Assembly: GCA_031432545.1 (NCBI GenBank)
Contig: JAVKGX010000002.1
Coordinates: 1 to 64,000 of the forward strand
Length of the DNA stretch: 64,000 nucleotides
Direction: 5' to 3'
Source: Armatimonadota bacterium
GTDB taxonomy: Bacteria; Sysuimicrobiota; Sysuimicrobiia; Sysuimicrobiales; Sysuimicrobiaceae
This document shows, in pieces, positions 36,366-49,542 of this stretch. How positions within the stretch are numbered: the first letter of the stretch is position 1; each line of letters opens with the position of its first letter. The translations under genes and the position numbers were made by a program. Under the pieces are notes generated by a model. It ran no database searches. It was not told the DNA's origin and saw only the letters and a list, made by a program, of their open reading frames with translations.

Positions 36366-36421
36366 CGGGGGGATGCGTGGCAATCCCGTCGTCGGTTGCC
36401 CCATCCCCCCGTGGGCTTTTT
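36366..36421 (+). terminator. Long hairpin terminator between the binding protein and livH
   Basis: CGGGGGGATG (36366-36375) pairs with CATCCCCCCG (36402-36411), extended inside by GGCAA/TTGCC, and five Ts (36417-36421) follow. It probably trims transcription between the abundant binding protein and the permease genes. Confidence 0.8.
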
Positions 36422-36481
36422 CGCGACGGCTGGTAGTCTCTGTGAAGATCGGGCACGGCACACCGACGGCGGGGGCGTAGC

Positions 36482-37543
36482 GTGCAGAGGACGGGGATCC
36501 TGCGGCTGAACTTCGTCGACGCCTTTTTGTGGGCGTTCCGAATCGGGGTCGTCGCGATCGTCGTGTGGGGCACCATCGGGACGCTGACGACCGGGCGCTA
36601 CACCCGGGAGCAGTGGGCGGACTTCGCGATCTTCGGGCTGTCGCAGGGAGGCATCTACGCGCTAATCGCGCTGGGCTACACGATGGTGTACGGAATCCTG
36701 CGTATGATCAACTTCGCCCACGGCGAGGTGTTCATGAGCGGGTCGTACACCGCTTACTTCGTCGCCGCCCCGTTGGCGGCGTCCGGATTCCTGGACCGCC
36801 ACCCGATCCTTGGACTGTTGCTCATCCTCGCGGTTTCGGTGGCGACGTCGACGAGCGTGGCCGTCCTCGTGGAGCGTGTGGCCTACCGTCCGCTGCGCCG
36901 AGCGCCACGCCTGGTGCCGCTGATCACCGCGATCGGCGCCTCGTTCTTCCTGCAGTACGCATTTCGCGGGCTGTACGGATCCGGGTTCCGGGCCTACCCG
37001 GAAATCGGGATCCTGCGGGGCGAGTGGGCGATCGGGGGGATCACGATCCTCAAGACACAGGGGGTCGTCATCGTCTCGGCGGCGGTGATGATGGCCATCC
37101 TGTACGCGATCGTGATGCGCACCAAGGTCGGCAAGGCGATGCGCGCCGTCTCGGAGGACAAGGAAGCGGCGGCGCTGATGGGGATCAACGTCGACCGGAT
37201 CATCGTCACCACCTTCGCGATCGGCGGAGCGATGGCCGGCGTGGCCGGCATCCTATACGCACTGGTGTTCAAGCAGGTCCACTTCTTCATGGGCTTCGTC
37301 CCGGGGATCAAGGCGTTTACGTCCGCGGTGCTCGGCGGGATCGGGAACATCCCCGGCGCGATGTTGGGCGGGATGTTCCTGGGTGTCGTCGAGTCCATCG
37401 GCCCGGCCCTGTTCCTGGACGGGCTGGGGATCGTCGCACCTTACCAGCTCAAGGACGTGATCGCGTTCACGATGCTCGTGATGGTCCTGATCTTCCGCCC
37501 GTCGGGGATCCTCGGCGAGCGGCTCGCGGGCAAGAGGGCGTAG
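36482..37543 (+). CDS. livH: Branched-chain amino acid ABC transporter permease LivH
   Basis: A 353-aa integral membrane protein with about nine helices. Signatures: IFGLSQGGIYALIALGYTMVYGILRMINFAHGEVFM near the start, YRPLRRAPRLVPLITAIGASFFLQ, GKAMRAVSEDKEAAALMGINVDRIIVTTFAIGGAMAGVAGIL as the EAA-type coupling loop, and FTSAVLGGIGNIPGAMLGGMFLG. With LivM it forms the membrane pore. The GTG start follows a short gap after the terminator. The first about 45 residues include an extra hydrophobic segment (AFRIGVVAIVVWGTIGTLTTG). Confidence 0.94.
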   Translation: MQRTGILRLNFVDAFLWAFRIGVVAIVVWGTIGTLTTGRYTREQWADFAIFGLSQGGIYALIALGYTMVYGILRMINFAHGEVFMSGSYTAYFVAAPLAASGFLDRHPILGLLLILAVSVATSTSVAVLVERVAYRPLRRAPRLVPLITAIGASFFLQYAFRGLYGSGFRAYPEIGILRGEWAIGGITILKTQGVVIVSAAVMMAILYAIVMRTKVGKAMRAVSEDKEAAALMGINVDRIIVTTFAIGGAMAGVAGILYALVFKQVHFFMGFVPGIKAFTSAVLGGIGNIPGAMLGGMFLGVVESIGPALFLDGLGIVAPYQLKDVIAFTMLVMVLIFRPSGILGERLAGKRA

Positions 37544-37574
37544 CGTTGCGGACGCCGGTGAGCGGGGGGAACGA

Positions 37575-39299
37575 GTGATGACGCGCGGACGTCCGGCGCG
37601 GGGCTGGCTGGCGGTCGGAGCCGTCTTGGGAATCGCCGCAGTCTTCGTCTCGATCACCGGCATGGTTGAAGCACTCCACCAGCGGTGGGTCGTTGCCGAT
37701 GTCCTCTCTCTGGGCCAGGTGTTACTGCTCCTGGCGCTGGTCGGGGCGGGTTACCTGGCGGCACTGCGCACCCCGGCGGGGCCTGTGGTCGTCCTGGCCG
37801 GAGGGGGTGTCGCCGGCGGTGTGGCAGGGATGTGCCTCGCGGGGTTCGTGGTCGTCGGCGCGGCGGTCAACCTCCGCGCGATGTTCGTCAATGCCTCGCC
37901 GACGCTGTTCGAGCTACTCCGCATGGGGCGCGAAGTCCCTTCCGCGGCCGTGTGGCTGGTACTCGGGGGAGCGGTCTTCGGACTGCTCGGCTCCCTCGCG
38001 TACCTGCTGCCGCTGGGGTTGCGGCGTCCGCTGCTGTGGGGCGTGTGGAGCATCCTGTTGCTCAGCCTCTTCCAGGACCTGCTCCAGTTGGTCCTCCAGG
38101 CAGAGGGGCTGCCGGCGAGGGTCAGCGAGTTCGTGTTCGCCGCCCAAGGTCTCACGACGGCGGGAGCGGTGTCCGGCGGTGCAGCGGCGGCGGTGGCGGT
38201 GGCGCTCTGGCGGCAGCGTGCTGCGGCGGTCGGCTCGCGGGTGGCGGCTCTGCCGCCGGCCGGCCGGTTCGCGATCCGGCTGGTCCTCGTCGGCGTGGGG
38301 ATCGCGGCGCTGGCGCTGCTGCCCATCGCGGGGGGGTCGTTCATCGCCCAGGTGCTGGTGATCGTAGGGCTGTACACCCTGATGGGCCTGGGACTGAACC
38401 TCGAGGTGGGGTTTGCCGGACTCCTGGACCTGGGGTTCGTGGCGTTCTTTGCGATCGGTGCGTACACCGTGGGCCTGCTCACCTCCGTCGGGGAGCTGGG
38501 CATCGCGCAGTGGTCCTTCTGGACCGCCGTCCCCGTCGCCGTGCTCGTCTCGTTGATCGCGGGCGTGATCCTGGGCATCCCGGTGCTGGGCATCCGGGGC
38601 GACTACTTGGCGATCGCGACGCTGGGGTTCGGCGAGATCGTACGCCTGCTCGTGCTGTCCGACGCCCTGCGCCCGTGGCTGGGAGGATCGCAGGGGTTGC
38701 TGGCCATCCCCAAACCCACCATCGGCGGTTTCGAACTGGTCGGGCCCGAACACCTCTTCTACCTGACACTCGTCAGTTCGGCGGTCGTCGCCTATGTGGC
38801 GTGGCGTCTGCGCGACTCCCGGCTGGGCCGTGCCTGGATGGCCATCCGGGAAGACGAGGACGTCGCCCAGGCCCTGGGGATCAACCTGGTCAGCGTGAAG
38901 CTGCTCGCCTACGGACTGGGAGCAGCATTCGCGGGAGTGGGCGGGGCCATCTTCGCGGTGATGGTGGGGTCCGTCTTCCCGCACAGCTTCCAGTTGTTGA
39001 TCTCGATCAACGTCTTGGCGCTGATCATCGTCGGTGGGATCGGAAGCATCCCCGGCGTCATCGTCGGCGCGGCGGCGTTGGTGGGTCTGCCCGAGCTGCT
39101 ACGGGAGTTCGGGGAGTTCCGCTTCCTCGTCTACGGCGCGCTGCTCGTGGCGATGATGCTGCTGCGACCGGAGGGACTGTGGCCGGCGGCACAGCAGCAG
39201 CGCGAACTCCACGAGGTGGGCGAAGAACCGCAGGTCGTGGCCGCCGAACCCGCTCCCGAACCGGCGCTCGCCGCGGCGGAGACGCAGGTCGGAGGCTAG
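37575..39299 (+). CDS. livM: LivM-type permease with an extra N-terminal membrane domain
   Basis: A 574-aa permease, roughly 220-250 residues longer than a usual LivM. The C-terminal part from about residue 245 is standard: VIVGLYTLMGLGLNLEVGFAGLLDLGFVAFFAIGAYT, GIRGDYLAIATLGFGEIVRLLVL, GRAWMAIREDEDVAQALGINLVSVKLLAYGLGAAFAGVGGAIF, LALIIVGGIGSIPGVIVGA. The first 240 residues hold about six more hydrophobic segments, some loosely LivH-like but without clear motifs. A Glu/Pro/Ala-rich tail follows. Pairs with LivH. The extension could be a regulatory or substrate-selecting membrane domain. The ATG at 37575 is followed by a second ATG. Confidence 0.9.
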   Translation: MMTRGRPARGWLAVGAVLGIAAVFVSITGMVEALHQRWVVADVLSLGQVLLLLALVGAGYLAALRTPAGPVVVLAGGGVAGGVAGMCLAGFVVVGAAVNLRAMFVNASPTLFELLRMGREVPSAAVWLVLGGAVFGLLGSLAYLLPLGLRRPLLWGVWSILLLSLFQDLLQLVLQAEGLPARVSEFVFAAQGLTTAGAVSGGAAAAVAVALWRQRAAAVGSRVAALPPAGRFAIRLVLVGVGIAALALLPIAGGSFIAQVLVIVGLYTLMGLGLNLEVGFAGLLDLGFVAFFAIGAYTVGLLTSVGELGIAQWSFWTAVPVAVLVSLIAGVILGIPVLGIRGDYLAIATLGFGEIVRLLVLSDALRPWLGGSQGLLAIPKPTIGGFELVGPEHLFYLTLVSSAVVAYVAWRLRDSRLGRAWMAIREDEDVAQALGINLVSVKLLAYGLGAAFAGVGGAIFAVMVGSVFPHSFQLLISINVLALIIVGGIGSIPGVIVGAAALVGLPELLREFGEFRFLVYGALLVAMMLLRPEGLWPAAQQQRELHEVGEEPQVVAAEPAPEPALAAAETQVGG

Positions 39300-39300
39300 C

Positions 39301-40077
<777 letters not shown>

Positions 40078-40102
40078 TCAGGGCGGCCCGAGGGACCTGA
40101 GG

Positions 40103-40813
<711 letters not shown>

Positions 40814-40841
40814 GCGGAACGGTGTGGGATGACAGGGCCCG

Positions 40842-41804
40842 TCAGGGCGCGTACGTCACCAAATCCCGCGGATAGCGGAACCGGACACTTCGGCCGCCAC
40901 CTACACCCAAAGTCGTCCAGCCCGCGCCGGTCATGTCATCGAGCCGCACCACACGGTGGTTCCAGGTGTCGATGACCGTGATGCGGCCGGACGCGTCGAC
41001 CTCGACACCGGAGGGGAACAGGAACTCTCCCCGGCCGTTCCCGCGCCGCCCGAACGCCACCCAGCCGGCCCCGCGCATGTCGTCCATCCGCACGATCCGG
41101 TGGTTGCCGCGGTCAGCGACGTAAATCCGATCCGACCCGTCCACGGCCACCGCGGCAGGAAAGAAAAACATCCCGACGCCGTCGCCCGGCCCTCCGAACA
41201 CCTGCCAGCCGACGCCGCTGAGTTCGTCCATCCGCACGATCCGGTGGTGGTGGCTGTCGGCGACGTAGATCCGGCCGCGCCGATCGAGCGCGACCCCCGA
41301 TGGGAATGCGAAACGGTATCCGCCCTCACCCTGTCGCGGAAGCGACATCCAGCCACCACCCGTGATGTCGTCCGTGCGGACGATGCGGTGGTTGCCCTGG
41401 TCGGCCACGTAGATCCGACCCAGCGCGTCCACGGCGACTGCCGTGGGGAACGCGAACCGGCGCGGGCCGTCCCCAAACCTGCCCAGCGAAGTCCACCGGG
41501 CCCCGGAGATGTCGCGTACGCGTACGATGCGGTGGTTTGCGGCGTCGGCGACGTACAGCCGGCCCTGACGATCGACGGCGACGCTCTGGGGATGGGCGAA
41601 CTCTCCTAGGCCGCGGCCGGACCGCCCCAGGGCATACCACGCGCCCGTGGTGTCCACCCGGACGATGCGGTGGTTGCGGGAATCGGGGACGTACAGCGGC
41701 GGGCGATCCGGCGTCGGCGGTCCGCCGACGGAGAGCGCCACCGCCACACACAGGACGGCTGCGGTCCACGGGTTCGTCACGACGTCCCGCCGCCGGGCCG
41801 GCAC
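40842..41804 (-). CDS. Secreted six-bladed NHL-repeat beta-propeller
   Basis: A 320-aa protein with an N-terminal hydrophobic signal (AAVLCVAVALSVGG) and six near-identical repeats of about 45-50 residues. Each repeat holds a phrase such as GRIYVADQGNHRIVR or RLYVADAANHRIVRV, followed by GxGWxxxGRxGxGxGxFxFPxGVAVD. This NHL-type propeller usually binds proteins or polymers outside the cell; no enzyme motif is seen. The repeats are also similar at the DNA level, so unequal recombination could change blade number. The GTG at 41804 follows GGGAGGT; an ATG 14 codons upstream is possible. Divergent from the cupredoxin gene. Confidence 0.85.
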   Translation of the reverse strand: MPARRRDVVTNPWTAAVLCVAVALSVGGPPTPDRPPLYVPDSRNHRIVRVDTTGAWYALGRSGRGLGEFAHPQSVAVDRQGRLYVADAANHRIVRVRDISGARWTSLGRFGDGPRRFAFPTAVAVDALGRIYVADQGNHRIVRTDDITGGGWMSLPRQGEGGYRFAFPSGVALDRRGRIYVADSHHHRIVRMDELSGVGWQVFGGPGDGVGMFFFPAAVAVDGSDRIYVADRGNHRIVRMDDMRGAGWVAFGRRGNGRGEFLFPSGVEVDASGRITVIDTWNHRVVRLDDMTGAGWTTLGVGGGRSVRFRYPRDLVTYAP

Positions 41805-41947
41805 CGCACCCACCTCCCAGAGTAGACGCGTCCCGGAGAAAAGCAAAGCAGCCCTTCGGCGCTCCCCGTGACCCGGCCGTTACAGCCGACGGGTTCCATG
41901 GAAACGAGATCCGCGCAGACCAGACGAGGACACGGGAGGGAACCGGC

Positions 41948-42379
41948 ATGTCCGTGCGCACTCTGCTCGCCGCGATCCTGGTGGTTGCGTTCGTCGTAAC
42001 CTCCGTCGGGTTTGCCCCGGCGCAGTCCCGCACCGTGATCGACGTGTCGATGACGTCCTTCAAGTTCGAGCCGTCCGTCATCCGGATCCGTGAGGGGGAC
42101 ACGGTGGTGCTGCGGTTGTCCAACGACGACACCCAGGGTCGTCCGCACAACATCGCCTCCGCGTACTTCAGCGACCTCGAACTCACGGTCCGGGGCGAGG
42201 CCAGGCAGGGTCGGACGGCGGACGGTCGCAGGTTCATCTTCGTGGACGCGGGCAAGAAGGCCGAGGTTGAGTTCGTCGCAAGGGCTTGGCAGACGGAGGA
42301 AATTGCGTTCGCGTGCACCATCACCAACCACGCCGCCCGCGGGATGACGGGCAGCTTCGTCGTCCTGCCCCGACAGTAA
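41948..42379 (+). CDS. Secreted cupredoxin-like copper protein
   Basis: A 143-aa protein with a signal peptide (LLAAILVVAFVVTSVGFAPAQS) and a single cupredoxin domain. The expected type 1 copper ligands are in place: a His in RPHNIAS and, near the end, Cys, His and Met in FACTITNHAARGM. The strand SFKFEPSVIRIREGDTVVLRLSN is typical of plastocyanin/azurin-like proteins. It could carry electrons or sense copper outside the membrane. No oxidase gene is next to it. The ATG was chosen for its place before the signal peptide; the ribosome site (GGGAGG) is 9-10 bases upstream. Confidence 0.85.
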   Translation: MSVRTLLAAILVVAFVVTSVGFAPAQSRTVIDVSMTSFKFEPSVIRIREGDTVVLRLSNDDTQGRPHNIASAYFSDLELTVRGEARQGRTADGRRFIFVDAGKKAEVEFVARAWQTEEIAFACTITNHAARGMTGSFVVLPRQ

Positions 42380-42444
42380 CCGGACGCATCGGCCCACCCC
42401 GATCGAGCAGGGGCCGCCTGTGTCCGCCGTCGAACACAGCGCAC

Positions 42445-43314
42445 GTGGGCACGGCGGACATCCCGGTGATCGTCGTGCACGGCGGCGCGGGGACGATCGC
42501 CCCCGAGCGGCGGGCACGCGTGCGCGAGGGTTGTCTGGGCGCGGCGCGCTTAGGCTGGGAGATCTTGCGGTCCGGCGGGGACGCGTTGTCCGCGGTCGTC
42601 GAGGCGGTTGCGGCCCTGGAGGACGACCCGGAGTTCAATGCCGGGCGTGGGTCGGCCCTCACGCGGGCGGGGACGGTCGAAATGGACGCCGCGGTCATGC
42701 AGGGGTGCGACCGTGGGGCGGGTGCGGTGGGTTGCGTGGGGACGGTGCGGAACCCGGTCCGGCTGGCGAGGGCGGTCATGGACACCGAGCACGTCCTGCT
42801 CGTGGCCGACGGCGCCGACGCGTTGGCCCGGGAAGTCGGGCTGGAGACGGCGAGCACCGAGTACTTCGTGACCGAACGCCAGCGCCGGCGACTCGAAGAG
42901 TACTTCCGGGGCCGCACCGTCCCGCACACGGGGACGGTCGGGGCGGTCGCCGCGGACGCACTGGGGTGTGTCGCCGCCGCCACCTCCACGGGCGGCCGAG
43001 TGGGTCAGCGGCCGGGCCGCGTGGGGGATACGCCGATCCCAGGCGCCTGAACCTACGCCGAGCCGGCGGGCGCGGCGTCGGGGACCGGGGAAGGCGAGTA
43101 CTTCATCCGGGCGCTGGCAGCCTACCACGCGGTCCGTGCCCTCCCGGCAGGCGGGCAGGCGGCGGCTGAGCAGGGCTTGGCCGCGGTCGCGGACCTCGGG
43201 GGTACCGGCGGGCTGATCGTCGTCTCCGCGGCCGGTCAGATCGGGGTGGCGTCCAACACCGCCCACATGGCCTGGGCCTGGATCCGCGACGGCGCGGAGG
43301 CAGCCGGCGTCTGA
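42445..43314 (+). pseudogene. Isoaspartyl peptidase/L-asparaginase with an in-frame TGA
   Basis: A plant-type asparaginase (threonine Ntn-hydrolase) that normally cuts itself before a Thr and hydrolyses isoaspartyl peptides or asparagine. The N-terminal half reads VIVVHGGAGTI, FNAGRGSALT and EMDAAVM, and the nucleophile Thr164 is in PHTGTVGAVA. The reading frame meets TGA at 43048-43050 and then continues perfectly in the same frame (TYAEPAGAASGTGEGEYFIR ... GLIVVSAAGQIGVASNTAHMAWAW) to 43314. The stop falls in the family motif G-x-G-T-Y-A, where a Gly (GGA) is expected, so a single G-to-T change explains it. Pseudogene, sequencing error or readthrough are possible. The GTG start is uncertain. 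Confidence 0.82.
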
Positions 43315-43318
43315 GCGC

Positions 43319-44980
43319 CTATAGGTCCCACCTCCACTCCCAGACATTCCACGGCAGGTAGTACGTCGCCAGCCCGGTCGGCCTAACGTTGCGCAGGCGG
43401 CGGTGCGAGGCGGTTAGGTCCAGCCGGAAGTACAAAGGCAGGTAGGGCAGTTCCTCGGCGAAGATCTCCTGTTGGCGTCGGAACAGGGCGACGCGCCTCC
43501 GTTCGTCCAGCTCGGAGGCCAACTGCTCCCACAGGCGGTCGTTCTCGGCGTTGCGCCAGCCCACGCGGTTGTCCCCGACCCATCCGTTCTCGCGGGTCGG
43601 GATCTGGCTGCTGTGGAACCGGTTGACGGGGATGGACTCGGGCGTGAACAGGCTGGCGTACATCGCCAGGTGCGGGAACTGTCGCTGCGGCACGACGGTG
43701 CCGAAAAACACCGAGGCCGGCCGATTGTCAATTCGCAGTTCGATGCCGACCTGCTTGAGCTGGTCCCGCATCGCGAGCTGGATCTGCTCCCGCGTGGTGT
43801 TGCCGGCGGTGGTCATGATCGTCATCTCGACGCGCCGACCCGCCCGGTCGCGCAGGATGCCGTCTGGGCCGGGCACGAACCCGGCCTCCGCGAGCAGGGC
43901 GCGCGCCCGCGCCGGATCGTGGTTGTACTTCTTGACGTTGGCGTTGTGCCCGGGGTGACCGGGGGCCACCCAGGTGTGGGCGACCGGCTGTCGGCCGCCC
44001 GGGCAGGAGACGCTCGCGAGCGCCGGACGGTCGAGCGCGTGCGCGATCGCCTGGCGCACCCGTTTGTCCCGCAGCCACTCGTTGTCCAGGTTGAAGTTGA
44101 TCCACTCGACGGTGACCGACTCGCGGTAGTGAGTGTCCATCTGCGGGTTGCGCTGCTCGATCTGGCGCATCTGCTCGCAGTTGAGGTTGGCGATCTCCGC
44201 CCCGTCGACGTTGCCCGCGATCACGTTGGCCTGCAGCACCGTCGCGTCGAGGATGAAACGGAACGTCAGACGACGGATCGCCGGCGCCCCCAGGGGGAAC
44301 CGGTCGTAGGCCTCCAGGGCGATGTGGCTGCCCGGTACCCACTCCACGAAGCGGTACGGTCCGTGCCCCACCGGAGCGCGGAAGTAGGGGTGCGCCTTCA
44401 GCCTGCTGGGGTCGCGCAGGTAGTCCCGCTCGAGGATGTGCCGCGGCAGGGGGTAGGGCCCACCGAACGGCTCCGCGCCGGCGAACGGCCACAGTTCGTT
44501 CCACTGCACGACCATCGTGTAGGGGTTCTGCGGGTCGGGGACCGAGACGTTGTCCACCTTGTTGAGGATGAACTTGCTGATTGCCGGCGTGCGGGGATTG
44601 CGCAGCATCCCGTACGTAAAGCGCCAGTCCAGTGCGGTTACCGGCCGGCCGTCGTGCCACGTGAAGCCCCGCCGCAGCCGCCACGTGACCCGCATCTTCT
44701 GGTTGGGCAACAGCTGCCAGTCGCCGTCCCGGAGGGTGGGCAGTTTCTCGGCCATCATCGGGACGCGCTGCCACCTCTCGTTGAACGGCGCAACGAACGC
44801 GAACAGCGCGTTGTGGACCACTCCGGCCGCCGCCATGATGGAGAACGGGCCCAGCATGTCCGGCTCCTGGGCCATCGCAATCGTCACGGTGTCGCGGCGG
44901 GCCTGGGCGTCGGCGGGCAGGGTCGCGCTCGCCAGGACCACCGCGGCAGCGAGCAGCACCGACGTTTTACGCTTCTTCAT
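43319..44980 (-). CDS. Peptide/nickel-type ABC transporter substrate-binding protein (SBP family 5)
   Basis: A 553-aa extracellular binding protein of the DppA/OppA family. The signal peptide is VLLAAAVVLASATLPADAQA. Family parts: GDWQLLPNQKMRVTWRLRRGFTWHDGRPVTALDWRFTYGML, VGHGPYRFVEWVPGSHIALEAYDRFPLG, VRQAIAHALDRPAL, YNHDPARARALLAEAGFVPGPDGILRD, and FRRQQEIFAEELPYLPLYFR. No permease or ATPase gene is adjacent, so it must work with a transporter encoded elsewhere. It faces the interrupted isoaspartyl peptidase tail to tail with four bases between them; isoaspartyl dipeptides could be a shared substrate, but that is only a guess. Confidence 0.88.
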   Translation of the reverse strand: MKKRKTSVLLAAAVVLASATLPADAQARRDTVTIAMAQEPDMLGPFSIMAAAGVVHNALFAFVAPFNERWQRVPMMAEKLPTLRDGDWQLLPNQKMRVTWRLRRGFTWHDGRPVTALDWRFTYGMLRNPRTPAISKFILNKVDNVSVPDPQNPYTMVVQWNELWPFAGAEPFGGPYPLPRHILERDYLRDPSRLKAHPYFRAPVGHGPYRFVEWVPGSHIALEAYDRFPLGAPAIRRLTFRFILDATVLQANVIAGNVDGAEIANLNCEQMRQIEQRNPQMDTHYRESVTVEWINFNLDNEWLRDKRVRQAIAHALDRPALASVSCPGGRQPVAHTWVAPGHPGHNANVKKYNHDPARARALLAEAGFVPGPDGILRDRAGRRVEMTIMTTAGNTTREQIQLAMRDQLKQVGIELRIDNRPASVFFGTVVPQRQFPHLAMYASLFTPESIPVNRFHSSQIPTRENGWVGDNRVGWRNAENDRLWEQLASELDERRRVALFRRQQEIFAEELPYLPLYFRLDLTASHRRLRNVRPTGLATYYLPWNVWEWRWDL

Positions 44981-45044
44981 CCGGTCACCTCTCGCACACC
45001 CAGGGTACCCCCCACTTCGCGCCCCACCCCGGGCGCTCCTTTGG

Positions 45045-45557
45045 TCAGTCCCCGATGTCTGTTCGCCGGTACGCCCAGCGTGAGAAGTCGACGTCCTCGA
45101 CCGGATGCCCCAGCTGGCGGAGCATTGCCATCACCTGCGCCCGGTGGTGCACCTCGTGGTAGAACATCTGGAAGGCGATCCGCTGGGGGGTGGTGGCGAC
45201 CCGGACGCGGCCTCCGCCCGGCAGCGCCACCGTGTACTCGATGGGGCGGTCCCAATCGGTCTCGGACTGCAGCCACGCTCGGGTGCGCGCCTCGAGGTCT
45301 CGCCAGTCCGCCTCGAGGCTCGCGAAGTCCGGGTACCGCTCCTCGCGGAAGGGGATCTCCTCGCGCCGAAAATCCTCGCCACGCGCACGCGCGTTATAGA
45401 TCCACTCTGCGGCGGCCACGTGGACCAGGGTCGCCCGGATCGACTTCAGGCCGAAGGGGAATTCCCGCGCGTACTCGTCTTCGCTCAGCTCCCGGGCGCG
45501 GTCCAGGACCTTCGCGCGCGCCTGGCGCAGGACGTCGTAGTGCTCGATCGGATGCAT
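45045..45557 (-). CDS. DinB family four-helix protein
   Basis: A 170-aa protein of the DinB/YfiT metal-binding superfamily. Metal ligands fit the family triad: His in ATLVHVAAAEWIY and the pair in FYHEVHHRAQVMAMLRQLG. It is soluble, and the family includes thiol-S-transferases and stress proteins of unknown action. The ATG is placed four bases after GGGAGGT. It precedes the SBP gene on the same strand, and its upstream region overlaps the divergent T-box promoter, so both may share a control region. Confidence 0.85.
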   Translation of the reverse strand: MHPIEHYDVLRQARAKVLDRARELSEDEYAREFPFGLKSIRATLVHVAAAEWIYNARARGEDFRREEIPFREERYPDFASLEADWRDLEARTRAWLQSETDWDRPIEYTVALPGGGRVRVATTPQRIAFQMFYHEVHHRAQVMAMLRQLGHPVEDVDFSRWAYRRTDIGD

Positions 45558-45594
45558 CGCCACCTCCCGTGTGCGGATGCGGACGGCTTCGACT

Positions 45595-45623
45595 TTGACG
45601 ATGCGGTGACCTGCCGGTATACT
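45595..45623 (+). promoter_or_regulatory. Promoter of the T-box/tRNA-Ala/ilvE-leuS transcript
   Basis: TTGACG (45595-45600) and TATACT (45618-45623) are separated by exactly 17 bases, one of the best promoters in the window. The expected start near 45630 coincides with the first base of T-box stem I. Confidence 0.85.
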
Positions 45624-45629
45624 CACCGG

Positions 45630-45993
<364 letters not shown>

Positions 45994-46018
45994 TTTCCAT
46001 TTGTGGGGGTGATCGGCA

Positions 46019-46993
46019 TTGCATGCGGGGGCGTACGTGTGGCACAACGGTCGGCTGGTCCAGTGGGAGCGGGCGACGGTCCACGTGATGGCGCACGGGC
46101 TGCACTACGGTTCTTCCGTCTTCGAGGGCATCCGTGCGTACGAGACGCCGGACGGCGCCGCCGTCTTCTGCCTCGAGCCGCACGTGCGGAGGCTGTTCGA
46201 CTCATGCCGGATCTTCCGGATGGAGATCCCTTACGCGCCCCACCAGATCCGCGACGCCATCCTGGACACCGTGGCGGCCAACGGTCACGCTTCCTGCTAT
46301 ATCCGCCCGCTCGTCTACCGAGGAGCGGGTTCGTTCAGCCTCGACCCCCGCAAGTCGCCGGTGGAGGTTGCCATCCTCACGATCGAGTGGGGACGGTACC
46401 TGGGCACGGAGGCGCTGGAGCGGGGGGTGGACGTGATGGTGTCGTCGTGGCGGCGGATGGCGCCGTCCACGTTCCCCGCCATGGGCAAGATCGGGGGCAA
46501 CTACGTCAACTCTCAGCTCATCGCGATGGAGGCGGTGGACAACGGGTACGTCGAGGGCATCGCCCTGGACGCAGCGGGCAACGTCAGCGAGGGCAGCGGG
46601 GAGAACGTCTTCGTCGTCCGGGATCGGACGATCCTCACCCCGTCGCCGGCCCACTCGATCCTGCCGGGCGTGACGCGCAACGTCGCCATTACGTTGGCGC
46701 ACGAGCTGGGATACGAGGTGCGCGAGCAGGCGATCCCGCGCGAGATGCTCTACTTGGCCGACGAGATCTTCTTTACCGGGACCGCGGCAGAGATCACCCC
46801 GGTGCGATCGGTCGATCGGGTGCCCGTGGGTGGAGGCGGCCGCGGCCCGATCACGGAGCAGATCCAGCGTGCGTTCTTCGACATCGTGACGGGGCGTGTG
46901 CCCGACCGGCACGGATGGCTGACGAGGATCGGCGGTCGGCGGCCGGCGGTCGATGGCGAGGCGAACGTACAACTCCCGACGGACGGGGCGTGA
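46019..46993 (+). CDS. ilvE: Branched-chain amino acid aminotransferase
   Basis: A class IV PLP aminotransferase, 324 aa, for the last step of Leu, Ile and Val synthesis or the first of their breakdown. Marks: YVWHNGRLVQWERATVHVMAHGLHYGSSVFEGIRAY, SCYIRPLVYRG, the PLP Lys in MGKIGGNYVNSQLI, EGIALDAAGNVSEGSGENVFVV, and LPGVTRNVAITLAHELG with DEIFFTGTAAEITPV. The start is TTG at 46019, directly after the T-box terminator, with GGGGGTGAT eight bases upstream; no ATG fits. Five bases separate its stop from leuS. Leu-tRNA sensing by the leader fits both genes. Confidence 0.95.
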   Translation: MHAGAYVWHNGRLVQWERATVHVMAHGLHYGSSVFEGIRAYETPDGAAVFCLEPHVRRLFDSCRIFRMEIPYAPHQIRDAILDTVAANGHASCYIRPLVYRGAGSFSLDPRKSPVEVAILTIEWGRYLGTEALERGVDVMVSSWRRMAPSTFPAMGKIGGNYVNSQLIAMEAVDNGYVEGIALDAAGNVSEGSGENVFVVRDRTILTPSPAHSILPGVTRNVAITLAHELGYEVREQAIPREMLYLADEIFFTGTAAEITPVRSVDRVPVGGGGRGPITEQIQRAFFDIVTGRVPDRHGWLTRIGGRRPAVDGEANVQLPTDGA

Positions 46994-46998
46994 GGACG

Positions 46999-49461
<2,463 letters not shown>

Positions 49462-49542
49462 GTGCGGGTGGAGGGAGAGTGCCCGCGGCCACCGACGGTC
49501 GACGGGGGAGTTCCGACGCGTGGGGCTCGTGAGGTCACGAAC

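Noticed and set aside
40842-41700. CRISPR or tandem DNA repeat
   Set aside because: The recurring DNA encodes the blades of an NHL propeller with variable third positions; it is a protein repeat.
43048-43050. UGA read as Gly (altered code)
   Set aside because: Many genes in the window end at TGA exactly where the family ends, so UGA is a stop here.
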